A stretch of 64,000 nucleotides of DNA, from assembly GCF_016405145.1 (NCBI RefSeq), contig NZ_JAEKIA010000006.1, forward strand, positions 62,001 to 126,000, written 5' to 3'. Shown piece by piece: positions 9,235 through 18,307 of the stretch (its first letter is position 1; each line of letters begins with the position of its first letter). This stretch comes from Schaalia cardiffensis. Lineage in GTDB: Bacteria > Actinomycetota > Actinomycetes > Actinomycetales > Actinomycetaceae. The translations under genes were made by a program, and so were the position numbers. The notes beneath the pieces were generated by a model. That model worked only from the letters and a program-made list of their open reading frames with translations. It searched no databases and was not told the DNA's origin.

Positions 9235-11892
9235 TCAGAGCAGATCCTTGTGCTCCATCCACTTCATCGCGACCCAGCCGAAGGGAATGCGCCCGTAGAA
9301 AGTGACGAGGCGATAGAGCACCGCCGTCGGCAGGCCGATCGATAGCGACACCCCCGCAACCTGCAGACCCGCCGTCAGGGCCGCCTCAACCGGGCCAATA
9401 CCACCAGGCGAGGGGATCACTGAGCCCAAGGAGTTCGAGGCGAGGTAGGTGAGCGCCAGGGGCAGAAAATCCATCGACCCGCCCATGGCTGTCAGGGCGG
9501 CCCAGAAGGCTCCAATGAACCCGATGTTCATGATGACGTTGCCGCCAAGGATTGCAGCGAGTCTCTTCGGTTGCCCGACGATCCAGATAAGTCGTGGGAA
9601 CACCTGCGTCCACGTCCGTTTGATTTTCGCCCAGATCCACTGGCGGAACTTCGGGACGGATAAGGCGATGCCGATCACCACGATGACCAGCACCACAACG
9701 GCGAGGATCGTGGCGTAGGGGAGCTGGACGGACAGGGAATTGCCCGAGAGGACCATGACGAGGAGCAGGAAGCCCAGCATGATGAACAGCTGGAGCAGCT
9801 GCTGCAAAGTGACAGTTGTTGCAGCAACCACCGTGTTGACGCGTTTCTTCTTCAATAGGCGCAGGTTCACGACAGCCGGTCCCACTCCCGCGGGAGCCAC
9901 AATCGTCGCAATTGACGCCGCGACCTGAGCGCTCACTGCATCTCGGAAGCGCAGCTTCACGGGGCTGAGGGCCATGAGCGGGATCGCGCCACCCACCCAG
10001 GTCAGGCAGGCCAGTCCGAAGGAGATCGCCATCCACATCGGGTCCGCCTGAGTGACGGCAACGGCAATGTCTTCGAAGTTCAGCGAGCCGAGGACGACGA
10101 CGAGCGCGGTGAACAAGACGGTCACCATGATTACAGTGCGTGGGGCGAACCTTTGGACATTCGTGAGTTCTACGCCCTCGGCCTCTTCGGTTCCGAGGAC
10201 GAGGCCGCGTAGGTTTTCAAGGAAATCTCCGCGCCGCAGGGTCGAGCGTATGGATGAGGGCATGACCGCCGTTTGAAGGAGCGGAGCGGCGGTGGTCAAG
10301 GAGCGTTCGTCGAGGATGCGGCGCGCGGAGGCGAGCGCCCGTTCGGGGGTCGCCGCCTGGGAGAGGACGACGAGCATCTGCGCGATGTCAATCCTGCGGT
10401 TCAGTTCGGTGGTGGCAACCTCGCCGCGCTCCCAATCGACGATCCACAGGGCCCCTGATTCGTCGAGGACGATCGAGTTCTCATCAAGGTCGCGGTGCGT
10501 AATTCCGTGCGAGTGGGCGGCCTGGAGTTGACGCCACGCATCATCGAGGACGGAGTCCGGGATTGTTTCCGAGGGAAGCTGAGCCAGCGGGACTGTGGGT
10601 GGAAGGGCTTTGGAAACGCAGATGAAGGAATCCCCGGCCAAAGCGATGCCGACGACCTCGGGCGTGCGGACTCCAGCCTTGCGCGCACAGAGGGAAGCGA
10701 GGGTGGCGCGTTCAGCTGTCGCCTTCAACGACAGGGAAATCCAACGGCTGATCCCCCTTAGTCGCAGATTGTTCCACACGTCAACGATCGTTCCGAGAAT
10801 CTCGCGCCCAGGATCTAAGACGACGGCTTCCACGGTGGAGCCGTCTTCGGTGAGGGCCTGGTAGTGGCGGTTGCCATCGGAGTCAGGACGGCGAGTCACG
10901 GTGTATTCGCCTGCTTCGAGTTCACGGTCGAGAAGGTGCAAGCGGCCTCGTTCGTCTTCGCCGAGGGTCGCGGACTCCAGGGGTTCGAGGGAGGTGTCGA
11001 GGTCGGAGCGGATGACGGACAGGGGTTTTACTCCGATGTCGAGCAGGGCTCGCACAATGTCCTTGGCGGAGGCGCGTCGGTCCTCGAAACCGAAGATCCA
11101 GCGTGCGGCTGAGCCGACTGCTCGGCCGAGGAAGACGGAGAGGAATGCACTCGGCAGGGTCATTGAGGAGCGCATGACGCCGAGGAAGACGATGACCCAC
11201 AGTCCGATCCAGGACCAGCGGACGGTCTTCATGTTCTGCATTTCTCCGGCGACTGTGAACAGCGCGCACAGCACGACGACAACGAGGTTGATGCCGATTG
11301 CCGTCGAGGTGGAATCTGATTGCAGAGCGACGGCTTTCGCGACTCTGAGGGGCGCGGTCATTTCGGGGGGAAGCAGGGAGGTCGCGTACAGGGCCGCCCA
11401 GCCGAGGAGCGCGGCGACCAGACCCGTGACGAGCGCCTGGAGGATCGCTATGAGGCGACGGCGGCGGGCGAGGGCAATGACGACCGCGATTGGGGCGACG
11501 AGGACGACGCCGCCCTCAATGAGGGTGATCGGCAGAAGGAGGATTTCGCGGATGAAACGGAAGTGGAGGACATCTTCGGTGACGCCCTGAGTGGTGGCAT
11601 TCGCGAAGACTCCGATCGCCCAGGTCGCGGCGATGCCGAGGATGGAGAGGACAACGTCGAGGAGGTCCGCGCGGCGCCGTTGTCGGGGTGTCGGACGGTC
11701 AGCAAAGCGGACTTCCCGGACGATGCGGCGTGTGGATAGCGCCGGGGCTTCGGAATCCGCGGGAGCCTCGGGGCTCTGAGGGGCAGAGGGAGCGTGATTC
11801 GGCTGGGGAAGCTTGAGGGCTTCAGGGGCATCGACGGACGCGGAAGGAGTGTCCTGCGTCTCAGGGGTTGTGCCCATTTCACCACTATCCAT
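9235..11892 (-). CDS. Membrane protein: kinase-like domain between two TM regions, C-terminal LPG-synthase/UPF0104-type domain
   Basis: 885 residues. After a Pro-rich cytosolic leader come several membrane segments (about 70-260), a soluble region (about 290-520) with the protein-kinase-like string THGITHRDLDENS-type catalytic loop (HRDLDEN near 464) and IVDWERGE, then eight or so membrane helices (about 560-870) resembling the lysylphosphatidylglycerol synthase transmembrane (UPF0104) family, with GGIGPVEAALT near the end. Similar three-part proteins occur in actinobacteria. The biochemical role is not established: it could flip or modify a lipid under control of the kinase-like domain. The start at 11892 is chosen because TAAGAT lies seven bases upstream (leaderless). 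An ATG at 11877 is an alternative. Confidence 0.75.
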   Translation of the reverse strand: MDSGEMGTTPETQDTPSASVDAPEALKLPQPNHAPSAPQSPEAPADSEAPALSTRRIVREVRFADRPTPRQRRRADLLDVVLSILGIAATWAIGVFANATTQGVTEDVLHFRFIREILLLPITLIEGGVVLVAPIAVVIALARRRRLIAILQALVTGLVAALLGWAALYATSLLPPEMTAPLRVAKAVALQSDSTSTAIGINLVVVVLCALFTVAGEMQNMKTVRWSWIGLWVIVFLGVMRSSMTLPSAFLSVFLGRAVGSAARWIFGFEDRRASAKDIVRALLDIGVKPLSVIRSDLDTSLEPLESATLGEDERGRLHLLDRELEAGEYTVTRRPDSDGNRHYQALTEDGSTVEAVVLDPGREILGTIVDVWNNLRLRGISRWISLSLKATAERATLASLCARKAGVRTPEVVGIALAGDSFICVSKALPPTVPLAQLPSETIPDSVLDDAWRQLQAAHSHGITHRDLDENSIVLDESGALWIVDWERGEVATTELNRRIDIAQMLVVLSQAATPERALASARRILDERSLTTAAPLLQTAVMPSSIRSTLRRGDFLENLRGLVLGTEEAEGVELTNVQRFAPRTVIMVTVLFTALVVVLGSLNFEDIAVAVTQADPMWMAISFGLACLTWVGGAIPLMALSPVKLRFRDAVSAQVAASIATIVAPAGVGPAVVNLRLLKKKRVNTVVAATTVTLQQLLQLFIMLGFLLLVMVLSGNSLSVQLPYATILAVVVLVIVVIGIALSVPKFRQWIWAKIKRTWTQVFPRLIWIVGQPKRLAAILGGNVIMNIGFIGAFWAALTAMGGSMDFLPLALTYLASNSLGSVIPSPGGIGPVEAALTAGLQVAGVSLSIGLPTAVLYRLVTFYGRIPFGWVAMKWMEHKDLL

Positions 11893-11964
11893 GGGCTTGA
11901 TCTTACTGTCGAGCGACGGGCGGGTAGTGTGGAGACGCTCTAGGCGCCGACACAAGGAGACTGC

Positions 11965-12831
11965 GTGATCCTCCAAGCCCTCTCTCCCATGGCTGACGCT
12001 TCATGGCTTCAGACTTTCCTGAGCTGGTTCCACGATCCTGAAGGCCTCCTCCTCGCGATGGGTCCCTGGGTCTTGTGGGGGACCCTCGGCATTGTTCTCA
12101 TCGAATCGGGAGTCCTTTTCCCGGTCCTTCCCGGCGACTCTCTCCTTTTCACGGCGGGTCTGCTGCATGATCGACTCGGCCTCCACCTTCCGACCCTCGT
12201 CGCCCTGACCTTCGTTGCGGCCTTCATTGGTGCCCAGATCGGCTACTGGATCGGTGCGCGCTTCGGCCGCAGGCTGTTCTCCCCAGACGCTCGATTCCTC
12301 AAAACCGAGTACCTCGACAAGGCTGAGCGCCACTTCGCTGACTATGGGGGCCGCGCCCTCGTGATCGGCCGGTTCATTCCCTTCGTGCGCACCTTCATCC
12401 CCCTGGCCGCCGGAATTGCGAGGTATTCCTACCCGAGGTTCCTCGTGTTCAATTCCCTGGGTGCGCTGCTGTGGGGTTCAGGAATTACCTACCTCGGTTC
12501 AGTCTTGGGTGGGGTTGCGTTCGTGCACGACCACCTCTCGCTCATCATCTTGGCGATCGTGGGGGTGTCCTTACTCCCGATGATCATCGAGTTCATTGTC
12601 CACCGGGGCTCTAAGGACTCGAAGGCTCAGGACTCTGGCGCTGAGGGCTTGAATGCCCAGGACTTGAATCCCGAGGACGAGGCCGCTGGAGAAGAGGAAC
12701 CTGATGCTGCGCTAGTCGGCGACGTTAGTCGCTCATACGGCGGCTCCACGAGTGCCGATTCCTCTCACACTGCTTGCCTGGATGCTGCTTCGGAGGAGGC
12801 GAGGACAAGCTCGGAGAACCTGAGCGAGTAG
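11965..12831 (+). CDS. DedA family (VTT domain) membrane protein
   Basis: 288 residues. The family hallmarks are present: ESGVLFPVLPGDSLLFTAGLL, the GAQIGYWIGARFGRR loop, and GRFIPFVRTFIPLAAGIARY, in which the Arg residues are conserved. DedA proteins are undecaprenyl-phosphate or phospholipid flippase-like transporters needed for envelope homeostasis. The last ~75 residues form an acidic, repetitive tail (SKAQDSGAEGLNAQDLNPEDEA) unlike the family core. The GTG start is preceded by AAGGAG at a suitable distance. It is transcribed divergently from the preceding gene and is followed after 3 bases by the next membrane-protein gene. Confidence 0.88.
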   Translation: MILQALSPMADASWLQTFLSWFHDPEGLLLAMGPWVLWGTLGIVLIESGVLFPVLPGDSLLFTAGLLHDRLGLHLPTLVALTFVAAFIGAQIGYWIGARFGRRLFSPDARFLKTEYLDKAERHFADYGGRALVIGRFIPFVRTFIPLAAGIARYSYPRFLVFNSLGALLWGSGITYLGSVLGGVAFVHDHLSLIILAIVGVSLLPMIIEFIVHRGSKDSKAQDSGAEGLNAQDLNPEDEAAGEEEPDAALVGDVSRSYGGSTSADSSHTACLDAASEEARTSSENLSE

Positions 12832-12834
12832 TCG

Positions 12835-15351
12835 ATGCTCGGACAGTGGTGGATGCTCACGCCGACGATCATTGAGATGCTGATCGCGGCGGTACTCCCC
12901 GCTGTTTTCTGGGTGCACGCCAAAGTCCGCTCCCCTCTGATCTCCTTGGCGGTCGCACCGGCGGTCACCTTCTTCTTCATCACTGTTTTATCGATTCTCT
13001 TCGAGCGGGTCGGCATCTCTTGGCAGCGTGAACACGTCCTCCCTGTCCTCGGGATCCTCACTCTCTTCGGCGCGCTCGTCCTCGTCTTCACGAAGGCCCG
13101 AGAGCTCACCGGAGGGCGAGTCACCCGAGGTGCGATCCGCCATGTTTTGGAGGAACGGAGGCGTGGGGGAGCGGAGCCGAGCCGAGCTGAGACGAGTGGA
13201 CTCGACAAGGCGCGAGCGGCGAGGAGCCGAGTCGAGCCGGGCCGCGTGGAGCTGGGCTGCATCACGACGACTGGAGCCGAAACGAGTGGACTTGAGAAGG
13301 CCCGAGCAGCGAGGGGCCGAGTCGAGCCTGAACCAGTCGGCGGACCCATATGGGCGATGGTTGCGGCGGGCTCCTTCTTAGCTGCCCTCCCGATGCTCCT
13401 GCACGCGAACCCAGAATTGCCGGCCCAGCAGTGGGACTCGACCTTCCACCTCAACGGCGTATGGTCGATCCTCCAATTCGGATCGGCATCCCCCTTCGGA
13501 GGGCTCTCCGACCTCTACGGCGGGCGCAGCGTCTTCTACCCCACGACCTGGCACGCCTTCACCGCCCTCTTCTCCACCTCCCCGACAGTCATCCGAGCGG
13601 CGAACGCCTCCTCCATTGTCCTCATGATCATGTGGGTCCTCGGAGCGAGCGCATTGACGAGCGTCATCACCCGTCGACGCGGCGCGATCCTCGCAGCACC
13701 AATCCTTGCCGGACTGTTGCTCGACATGCCTGCCGATAACCTCACGATGTACAACCAGTGGCCCAACGCGATGGGCTTGGCCGCAGTGCCGGGTGTCGTT
13801 GCGCTCGCGGTCATCCTCGGTCGTCGCATCGCTGGCGCTTTCGAGGAAGGTATCCGCCCTCTTCTACGCGAGCTCTATTTGAGCATCTTCCTACTGCTTG
13901 GTGCGGCGGGGGCCAGCGCCGCGCATCCGAGCTCTGCTTTTGTGCTCGCCGCCCTCCTCATTCCCGCGCTCCTCGCGGGCTCTGTGACAGTCCTGCGGCG
14001 GGCTGTGGCTTCAGGATCGTGGCTTCGAGTCATTCTTGTCACCCTGATTGTTGCGTCCGCAACGCTCATGCCCTTCCTAGCGCTCACGACGAGCAAAATC
14101 CGCGCGATGGGTGAGTATCCGCGTCCGGGATTCACCTGGTCTTACGCCCTGTCGCACATGTTCACCCCCGCTCCGCCCTTCACCGAGACGACCTCCATGT
14201 CGATGATGATCCTCCTTCAGGCAGGACTGGTCCTCTTGGGCATCGCCTACCTGAGCGGCCTCATGACACCAAAGCTTCGAGGGATAGGGGGAGGGGCACC
14301 CTCGTCCTCGTCAATCACAAAGGGACCGGAGCGAGAACATGAGAAGCCCTCAGACTCTAAGCCGCCACTGAGCGGCGGGCAGTGGGATGACAACGAACCG
14401 GGGAGTCATGACGACCTGTGGGATGACGACCCATGGGATGACAAAGAATCTGGGGACGACGACCTGTGGGATGACAAGGCAACCCCTTTCACCCGCGAGC
14501 ACCCGCGCGAGTGGCTCAGAGCACGAGACTGGCTCAAAGCAGAAGAACCCCTGTGGCCGATTGCGGCTTACCTCGTGTTCTGCGTGCTGACTCTGCTGGC
14601 CTACGCGCCCCTCGGTGAAGTCCGAACCTTCCTTCTCGCTCCCTGGTACTTGGACGCCCGACGCATCATGGGTGCGCACGGGCTCACCATGGTGCCGCTG
14701 ATGGCGCTCGGTTTCGACTTTCTCGCCTCTATAGCGCACAAGATCCTCTCAGGAGCAACTGGCTCGGCACAGTCTTTTTCGCTCCCGCAGCTCGCCCCCT
14801 GGAAAGTCAAGGTCGCCCTCGGCCTCGTCCTTTTGACTCTCAGCGGTTTCGGCGCACTCGACTCACGATTGGCGGCCACCGACTATGTCTACGATCCCGA
14901 GAAACTGGGAAAACCCGGTATGGCCGACACCGCTGAGCTCGCAATGATCCGCCGCATGCGCCTGCGAATCCCCGGCGACTCCCTGGTTTTGGGCGACCCC
15001 ATCGCGGGCGCCGCTTATACGGAGGTTCTCGGCCAGCACGAGGCCGTGTTCCCGCAGCTGAGCATGACCAATGGTGGGGAGCGCTGGCAGCAGGTCCTCG
15101 CTCACCGCTTCAAGGACATCCACACGGATCCGGAAGTGTGCGAGGTGGTCCGCGAACTCGGCATCACGCACTTCTACGAGGACGAGGACGGCTGGTACTA
15201 CAACTTCAAGCGTTCCACGCGATCACCTGGCCTGTACGGCGTCGACACTTCGATGGGTTTCGAGTTGGTCGATCACGGGGGAACTGCGAAGCTCTACCGA
15301 ATCACGGCCTGCGGCGAGATCGTGGGCAAAGGCTTGATGGGTAAAGGCTGA
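12835..15351 (+). CDS. Large multi-pass membrane protein, DUF6541-like (possible glycosyltransferase-related)
   Basis: 838 residues with about a dozen hydrophobic segments and a soluble C-terminal domain. The order of helices, FHLNGVWSILQFG, and FYPTTWHAF resemble the actinobacterial DUF6541 family, which has a GT-C-like membrane architecture. No catalytic role is proven. Two repetitive insertions interrupt it: residues about 110-165 contain two copies of a RAETSGLDKARAARSRVEP unit, and residues about 515-545 contain DDLWDDDPWDD/DDDLWDDK repeats. It begins three bases after dedA and is likely co-transcribed. The sequence just after its stop repeats GGCTGAGTGGC at 15365, and the 276-bp gap to pheA holds nothing else I can support. 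Confidence 0.7.
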   Translation: MLGQWWMLTPTIIEMLIAAVLPAVFWVHAKVRSPLISLAVAPAVTFFFITVLSILFERVGISWQREHVLPVLGILTLFGALVLVFTKARELTGGRVTRGAIRHVLEERRRGGAEPSRAETSGLDKARAARSRVEPGRVELGCITTTGAETSGLEKARAARGRVEPEPVGGPIWAMVAAGSFLAALPMLLHANPELPAQQWDSTFHLNGVWSILQFGSASPFGGLSDLYGGRSVFYPTTWHAFTALFSTSPTVIRAANASSIVLMIMWVLGASALTSVITRRRGAILAAPILAGLLLDMPADNLTMYNQWPNAMGLAAVPGVVALAVILGRRIAGAFEEGIRPLLRELYLSIFLLLGAAGASAAHPSSAFVLAALLIPALLAGSVTVLRRAVASGSWLRVILVTLIVASATLMPFLALTTSKIRAMGEYPRPGFTWSYALSHMFTPAPPFTETTSMSMMILLQAGLVLLGIAYLSGLMTPKLRGIGGGAPSSSSITKGPEREHEKPSDSKPPLSGGQWDDNEPGSHDDLWDDDPWDDKESGDDDLWDDKATPFTREHPREWLRARDWLKAEEPLWPIAAYLVFCVLTLLAYAPLGEVRTFLLAPWYLDARRIMGAHGLTMVPLMALGFDFLASIAHKILSGATGSAQSFSLPQLAPWKVKVALGLVLLTLSGFGALDSRLAATDYVYDPEKLGKPGMADTAELAMIRRMRLRIPGDSLVLGDPIAGAAYTEVLGQHEAVFPQLSMTNGGERWQQVLAHRFKDIHTDPEVCEVVRELGITHFYEDEDGWYYNFKRSTRSPGLYGVDTSMGFELVDHGGTAKLYRITACGEIVGKGLMGKG

Positions 15352-15627
15352 GTGGCGCGTCCGGCTGAGTGGCAAGGTCGCGGGTACCAGTTCGACAGGG
15401 AGCATGAGGCGAGGGCTAGCAGCAGAAATGTGTGTACAGGGTCAACGTGGCGTGGTGGATGCGAGCGTCCTGTCCAGCCTTTGCGGGTATGGTTGCCGTC
15501 TTCGGGGCTGAAGGGGGTGCCTGGCTGTGGACCGATGGGGTTAGGGGGCGTGAACCGGGCTGGGAGTGGCAAGCCCGCATCGGGAGACCAGGAGGCGATC
15601 AGGAGCGGGCTTCGTTAGCCTTGGCGC

Positions 15628-16692
15628 ATGGAAGCCGCATCGACCCCCCTGTCATCGCGCGAAACCGCCCCGCCCTCGGCGCCCACGAACATCCCCGGTC
15701 CCGCGCCCAAGGGCGAGCGCATGCGCATCGGCTTCCTCGGCCCCTTCGGAACCTTCACTGAACAGGCTGTTCGACAGATCGCGCCCGCAGGTGCCGAACT
15801 CGTCCCGATGACTTCCGCGCCGCACGCACTGGCGGCCCTGCGCCGCGGCGAGGTGGACCGTGCAGTCGCCCCGATCGAAAACTCCATCGAAGGTGGTGTG
15901 AACGCGACCCTCGACTCGCTGGCGCACGGAGACCCGCTCGTCATCATCGCGGAAATGGTCGTCCCGGTCGTTTTCCAGCTCGTCGTCCGCCCTGGCACTC
16001 GGCCCGAGGATGTGCACAAGATCGGCACCCACCCTCATGCGTGGGCCCAATGCCGGAACTGGGTTGAGCAGACCTTCCCCGGCGCGATCCACGTCCCGAC
16101 GACTTCAACCGCCGCGGGTGCGCAGCTGCTCGCGAACGGCGACGCGAACTTCGATGCGGCCTTATGCTCTGCAGTCTCAGTCGACACTTACGAGGTCGAA
16201 GCCCTGTTCAGAGATGTTGCCGATAACCCGGGCGCGGTGACGCGTTTCGTCCTTGTCGCACCCCCCGGGAATCTGCCGGCGCCGACTGGAGCGGACAAGA
16301 CGACGATTCAGGTCGCCTTGCCCGTCAACGAATCGGGCGCTCTCTTGACTCTCCTCGAACAGTTCGCTGTGCGCGGTGTCGACCTGTCGCGCATCGAATC
16401 TCGGCCCAGCGGAGATGCTCTGGGTGACTACACCTTCAGCATCGATATTGTCGGCCACATTGCCGAGGAGCGGGTTCAGGCGGCCCTTGTCGGCCTCCAC
16501 CGGTATTCGCCGGAGGTGCGCTTCATGGGTTCATATCCGAGGGTCGACGGTCGGCGCTCGGTGGTCCTGCCCGGAACGAGGGATGAGGATTTCCAAAAGG
16601 GGCGTGCGTGGGTCGCAGATCTGCTGCACGGCGGCGATGGCATGCACATTGATTCCTCCACGCCTGCGCCCTCGTGGCCGCTGCTCGGCTGA
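15628..16692 (+). CDS. pheA: Prephenate dehydratase
   Basis: Converts prephenate to phenylpyruvate in phenylalanine synthesis. From residue 32 it reads MRIGFLGPFGTFTEQAV, followed by APIENSIEGGVNATLD (the family's catalytic segment), HPHAWAQCRNW, and TTSTAAGAQLLA, then a C-terminal ACT domain with LSRIESRPS, the phenylalanine-binding ESRP motif for feedback inhibition. The first 31 residues are Pro/Ser/Ala-rich and not part of the fold. The ATG at 15628 is preferred because TAGCCT lies exactly six bases upstream (leaderless), but an ATG at 15721 starting directly at the domain is a real alternative. It is followed by a stop-anchored tandem repeat. Confidence 0.92.
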   Translation: MEAASTPLSSRETAPPSAPTNIPGPAPKGERMRIGFLGPFGTFTEQAVRQIAPAGAELVPMTSAPHALAALRRGEVDRAVAPIENSIEGGVNATLDSLAHGDPLVIIAEMVVPVVFQLVVRPGTRPEDVHKIGTHPHAWAQCRNWVEQTFPGAIHVPTTSTAAGAQLLANGDANFDAALCSAVSVDTYEVEALFRDVADNPGAVTRFVLVAPPGNLPAPTGADKTTIQVALPVNESGALLTLLEQFAVRGVDLSRIESRPSGDALGDYTFSIDIVGHIAEERVQAALVGLHRYSPEVRFMGSYPRVDGRRSVVLPGTRDEDFQKGRAWVADLLHGGDGMHIDSSTPAPSWPLLG

Positions 16693-16764
16693 GGGCGCGG
16701 TCTCGACTGGGCTGAGGGGGTGGCCTCGACTGGGCTGAAGGGGCCTCGACTCCCCTGAGGGGGC
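16690..16764 (+). repeat. ~23-bp tandem repeat anchored on the pheA stop codon
   Basis: CTGAGGG-type units with intervening CTCGACTGGG occur with TGA at 16690 (the pheA stop), 16713, 16736 and 16756. All are close variants of GGCTGAGGGGgtGGCCTCGACTG. Confidence 0.7.
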
Positions 16765-17102
16765 GGCTGTCCACAAGTCGAACCGTATGCCTTACCTCTT
16801 TGAGGAAACCCCAGGTCAAGGTTTGAATCGTCGGAGCTATGCACGCTTTGTGTCCGACTTGTGACCCAATCCGGGGCTTGGTGTTCGACTGTCCAGCGGG
16901 GTTTTCCGGTTTGTTGGTTTTTCTCAACTCCCTTGTGCGTGAGTGAGGGATCGTCAAAGCGTGACAGTCTGACAGCGTGACGGCCTGACGGCGTGAGTGG
17001 AGGGGATAACGATGTGTGGAGGGGTTATATCCCCTCCACTTGTCGCCAAGCCCTCCTTTTTCAGGCCGTCAAGCACCCACCTCCCGCCAACCCCTCCTTT
17101 TG
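16765..17102 (+). repeat. ~340-bp dispersed direct repeat, copy A (contains palindromic box copy 2)
   Basis: From GGCTGTCCACAA to CAACCCCTCCTTTT this segment is nearly identical to 21071-21414, including a long exact middle (CCCAATCCGGGGCTTGGTG onwards to GACAGTCTGACAGCGTGAC) and the palindromic box at 16996-17060. The copies differ near the start and by one extra GACGGCCT unit in copy B. The remainder up to 17476 holds further CCCCTCCTTTT boxes but no gene I can support. Confidence 0.85.
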
Positions 17103-17476
17103 TGGGGGTGTTCGCTTGTCGGGTCTCGCTACCCCCTCCTTTTGTGAGGCCGTCAAGCCCCAACTCACTCCAAACCCCTCTTATGAGGCCGCTGCACATG
17201 TGGCGCGTCACTCGCTGGCTTCCTCGTCGTGCGGCTTTCCCTTCCCCGCCCCAATTGACTCTCCCGTACCCGAGCTCGCCCGCGACAATCGCGACCGCTG
17301 ACTCTCCCCGCCCGTCCGGCTCTCCCTCTCCCTACTCGAGCAGCGGTCGCACCAGAAGTGGTGCTGTCGCGCCATAGAAGAACCGGTGCTTTCGAGCCCC
17401 AAGGAGCCTGTGCCTTCGACTCTTGCAGCAGGGCAGCTGGTTACGACTCTTGCAGCGGGGCTACTGACGCCGAGTC

Positions 17477-18307
17477 TTACAGAGTCGCGAGGGCGGCACG
17501 GCGCCCCACCTCGGGGACATCAACGATGCGCACGGGTATCTTGTAAACGCGCGAGAGCGTGTCCTCAGTGACGACCTCGCCCATGCTGCCGACGGTGAGG
17601 CATCCTTCGCGGTCGAGGATTCCGACGCGGTCGTTGAGCATGATCGCGTGATCGGGGTTGTGCGTCGTCATAATGACGGCGTAGCCACGTTCGATGAGGT
17701 CTCGCACGACGCGGATGACCTTGAGCTGGTTGCCGAAGTCGAGGGCGCTGGTCGGTTCATCGAGCAGGATCAGCCGGGGATCTTGAACGAGGACGCGCGC
17801 GAACATGACCTGCTGTCGTTCACCTCCGGACAAGGCGGTGTAGGACTTGTCAGCGAGGTGGGTGATGCCCAGGTCGTTGAGTGTGTCGGCAACCCGCTGA
17901 TAGTCCTCCTTCGAGGGCATGGAGAATCGCGAGATATAGGGGGCGCGCCCCATGGCGACGAAGTCTAAGACTCGGTAGCCGTAGACGGATGCGTGGCTTT
18001 GGGGGACGAAACCGATGCGCCTGGCGATGGCCCCTGTGCTCATGTCGCTCAGTGCCCGTCCGGTGATGCGAACAACCCCCGCCTCGGGCTTGAGCTGGCC
18101 GGCTAGGCATCCCAGTAGTGTCGATTTTCCGGCACCGTTGGGGCCTAAGAGTGTGAAGGAATGACCAGCGTCGAGGTCGAAGGACACCTTCTCGAACACA
18201 GGTGGGGCGCCCTCGTAGGCGAAGCTGAGGCCGTGGACCATGAGGATAGGCTCCGAGACAGCGGCTCCCGCGGTTGCGCTTCGCGTGCCGGGGATGGACG
18301 TCATCAT
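17477..18307 (-). CDS. Iron/siderophore ABC transporter ATP-binding protein (FecE/FepC family)
   Basis: 276 residues with Walker A LGPNGAGKST near 55, Q-loop FVPQSH, signature LSGGERQQ, Walker B LILLDEPTSALD and the switch His in TTHNPDH. The FVPQSHASVYGYRVLDFVAMGR segment is typical of FepC/FecE-type ATPases that power uptake of ferric siderophores, haem or cobalamin. The ATG overlaps the permease stop by four bases, so it is translated together with the upstream permease. It is the third gene of a minus-strand operon (binding protein, permease, ATPase). Confidence 0.9.
   Translation of the reverse strand: MMTSIPGTRSATAGAAVSEPILMVHGLSFAYEGAPPVFEKVSFDLDAGHSFTLLGPNGAGKSTLLGCLAGQLKPEAGVVRITGRALSDMSTGAIARRIGFVPQSHASVYGYRVLDFVAMGRAPYISRFSMPSKEDYQRVADTLNDLGITHLADKSYTALSGGERQQVMFARVLVQDPRLILLDEPTSALDFGNQLKVIRVVRDLIERGYAVIMTTHNPDHAIMLNDRVGILDREGCLTVGSMGEVVTEDTLSRVYKIPVRIVDVPEVGRRAALATL

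Noticed and set aside
16523-16957. Reverse-strand open frame shared by both ~340-bp repeat copies (the other at 21039-21353)
   Set aside because: About 60 residues are shared, but the ends diverge, there is no start signal, the composition is repetitive and no domain is recognisable. Repeat identity explains the shared frame.
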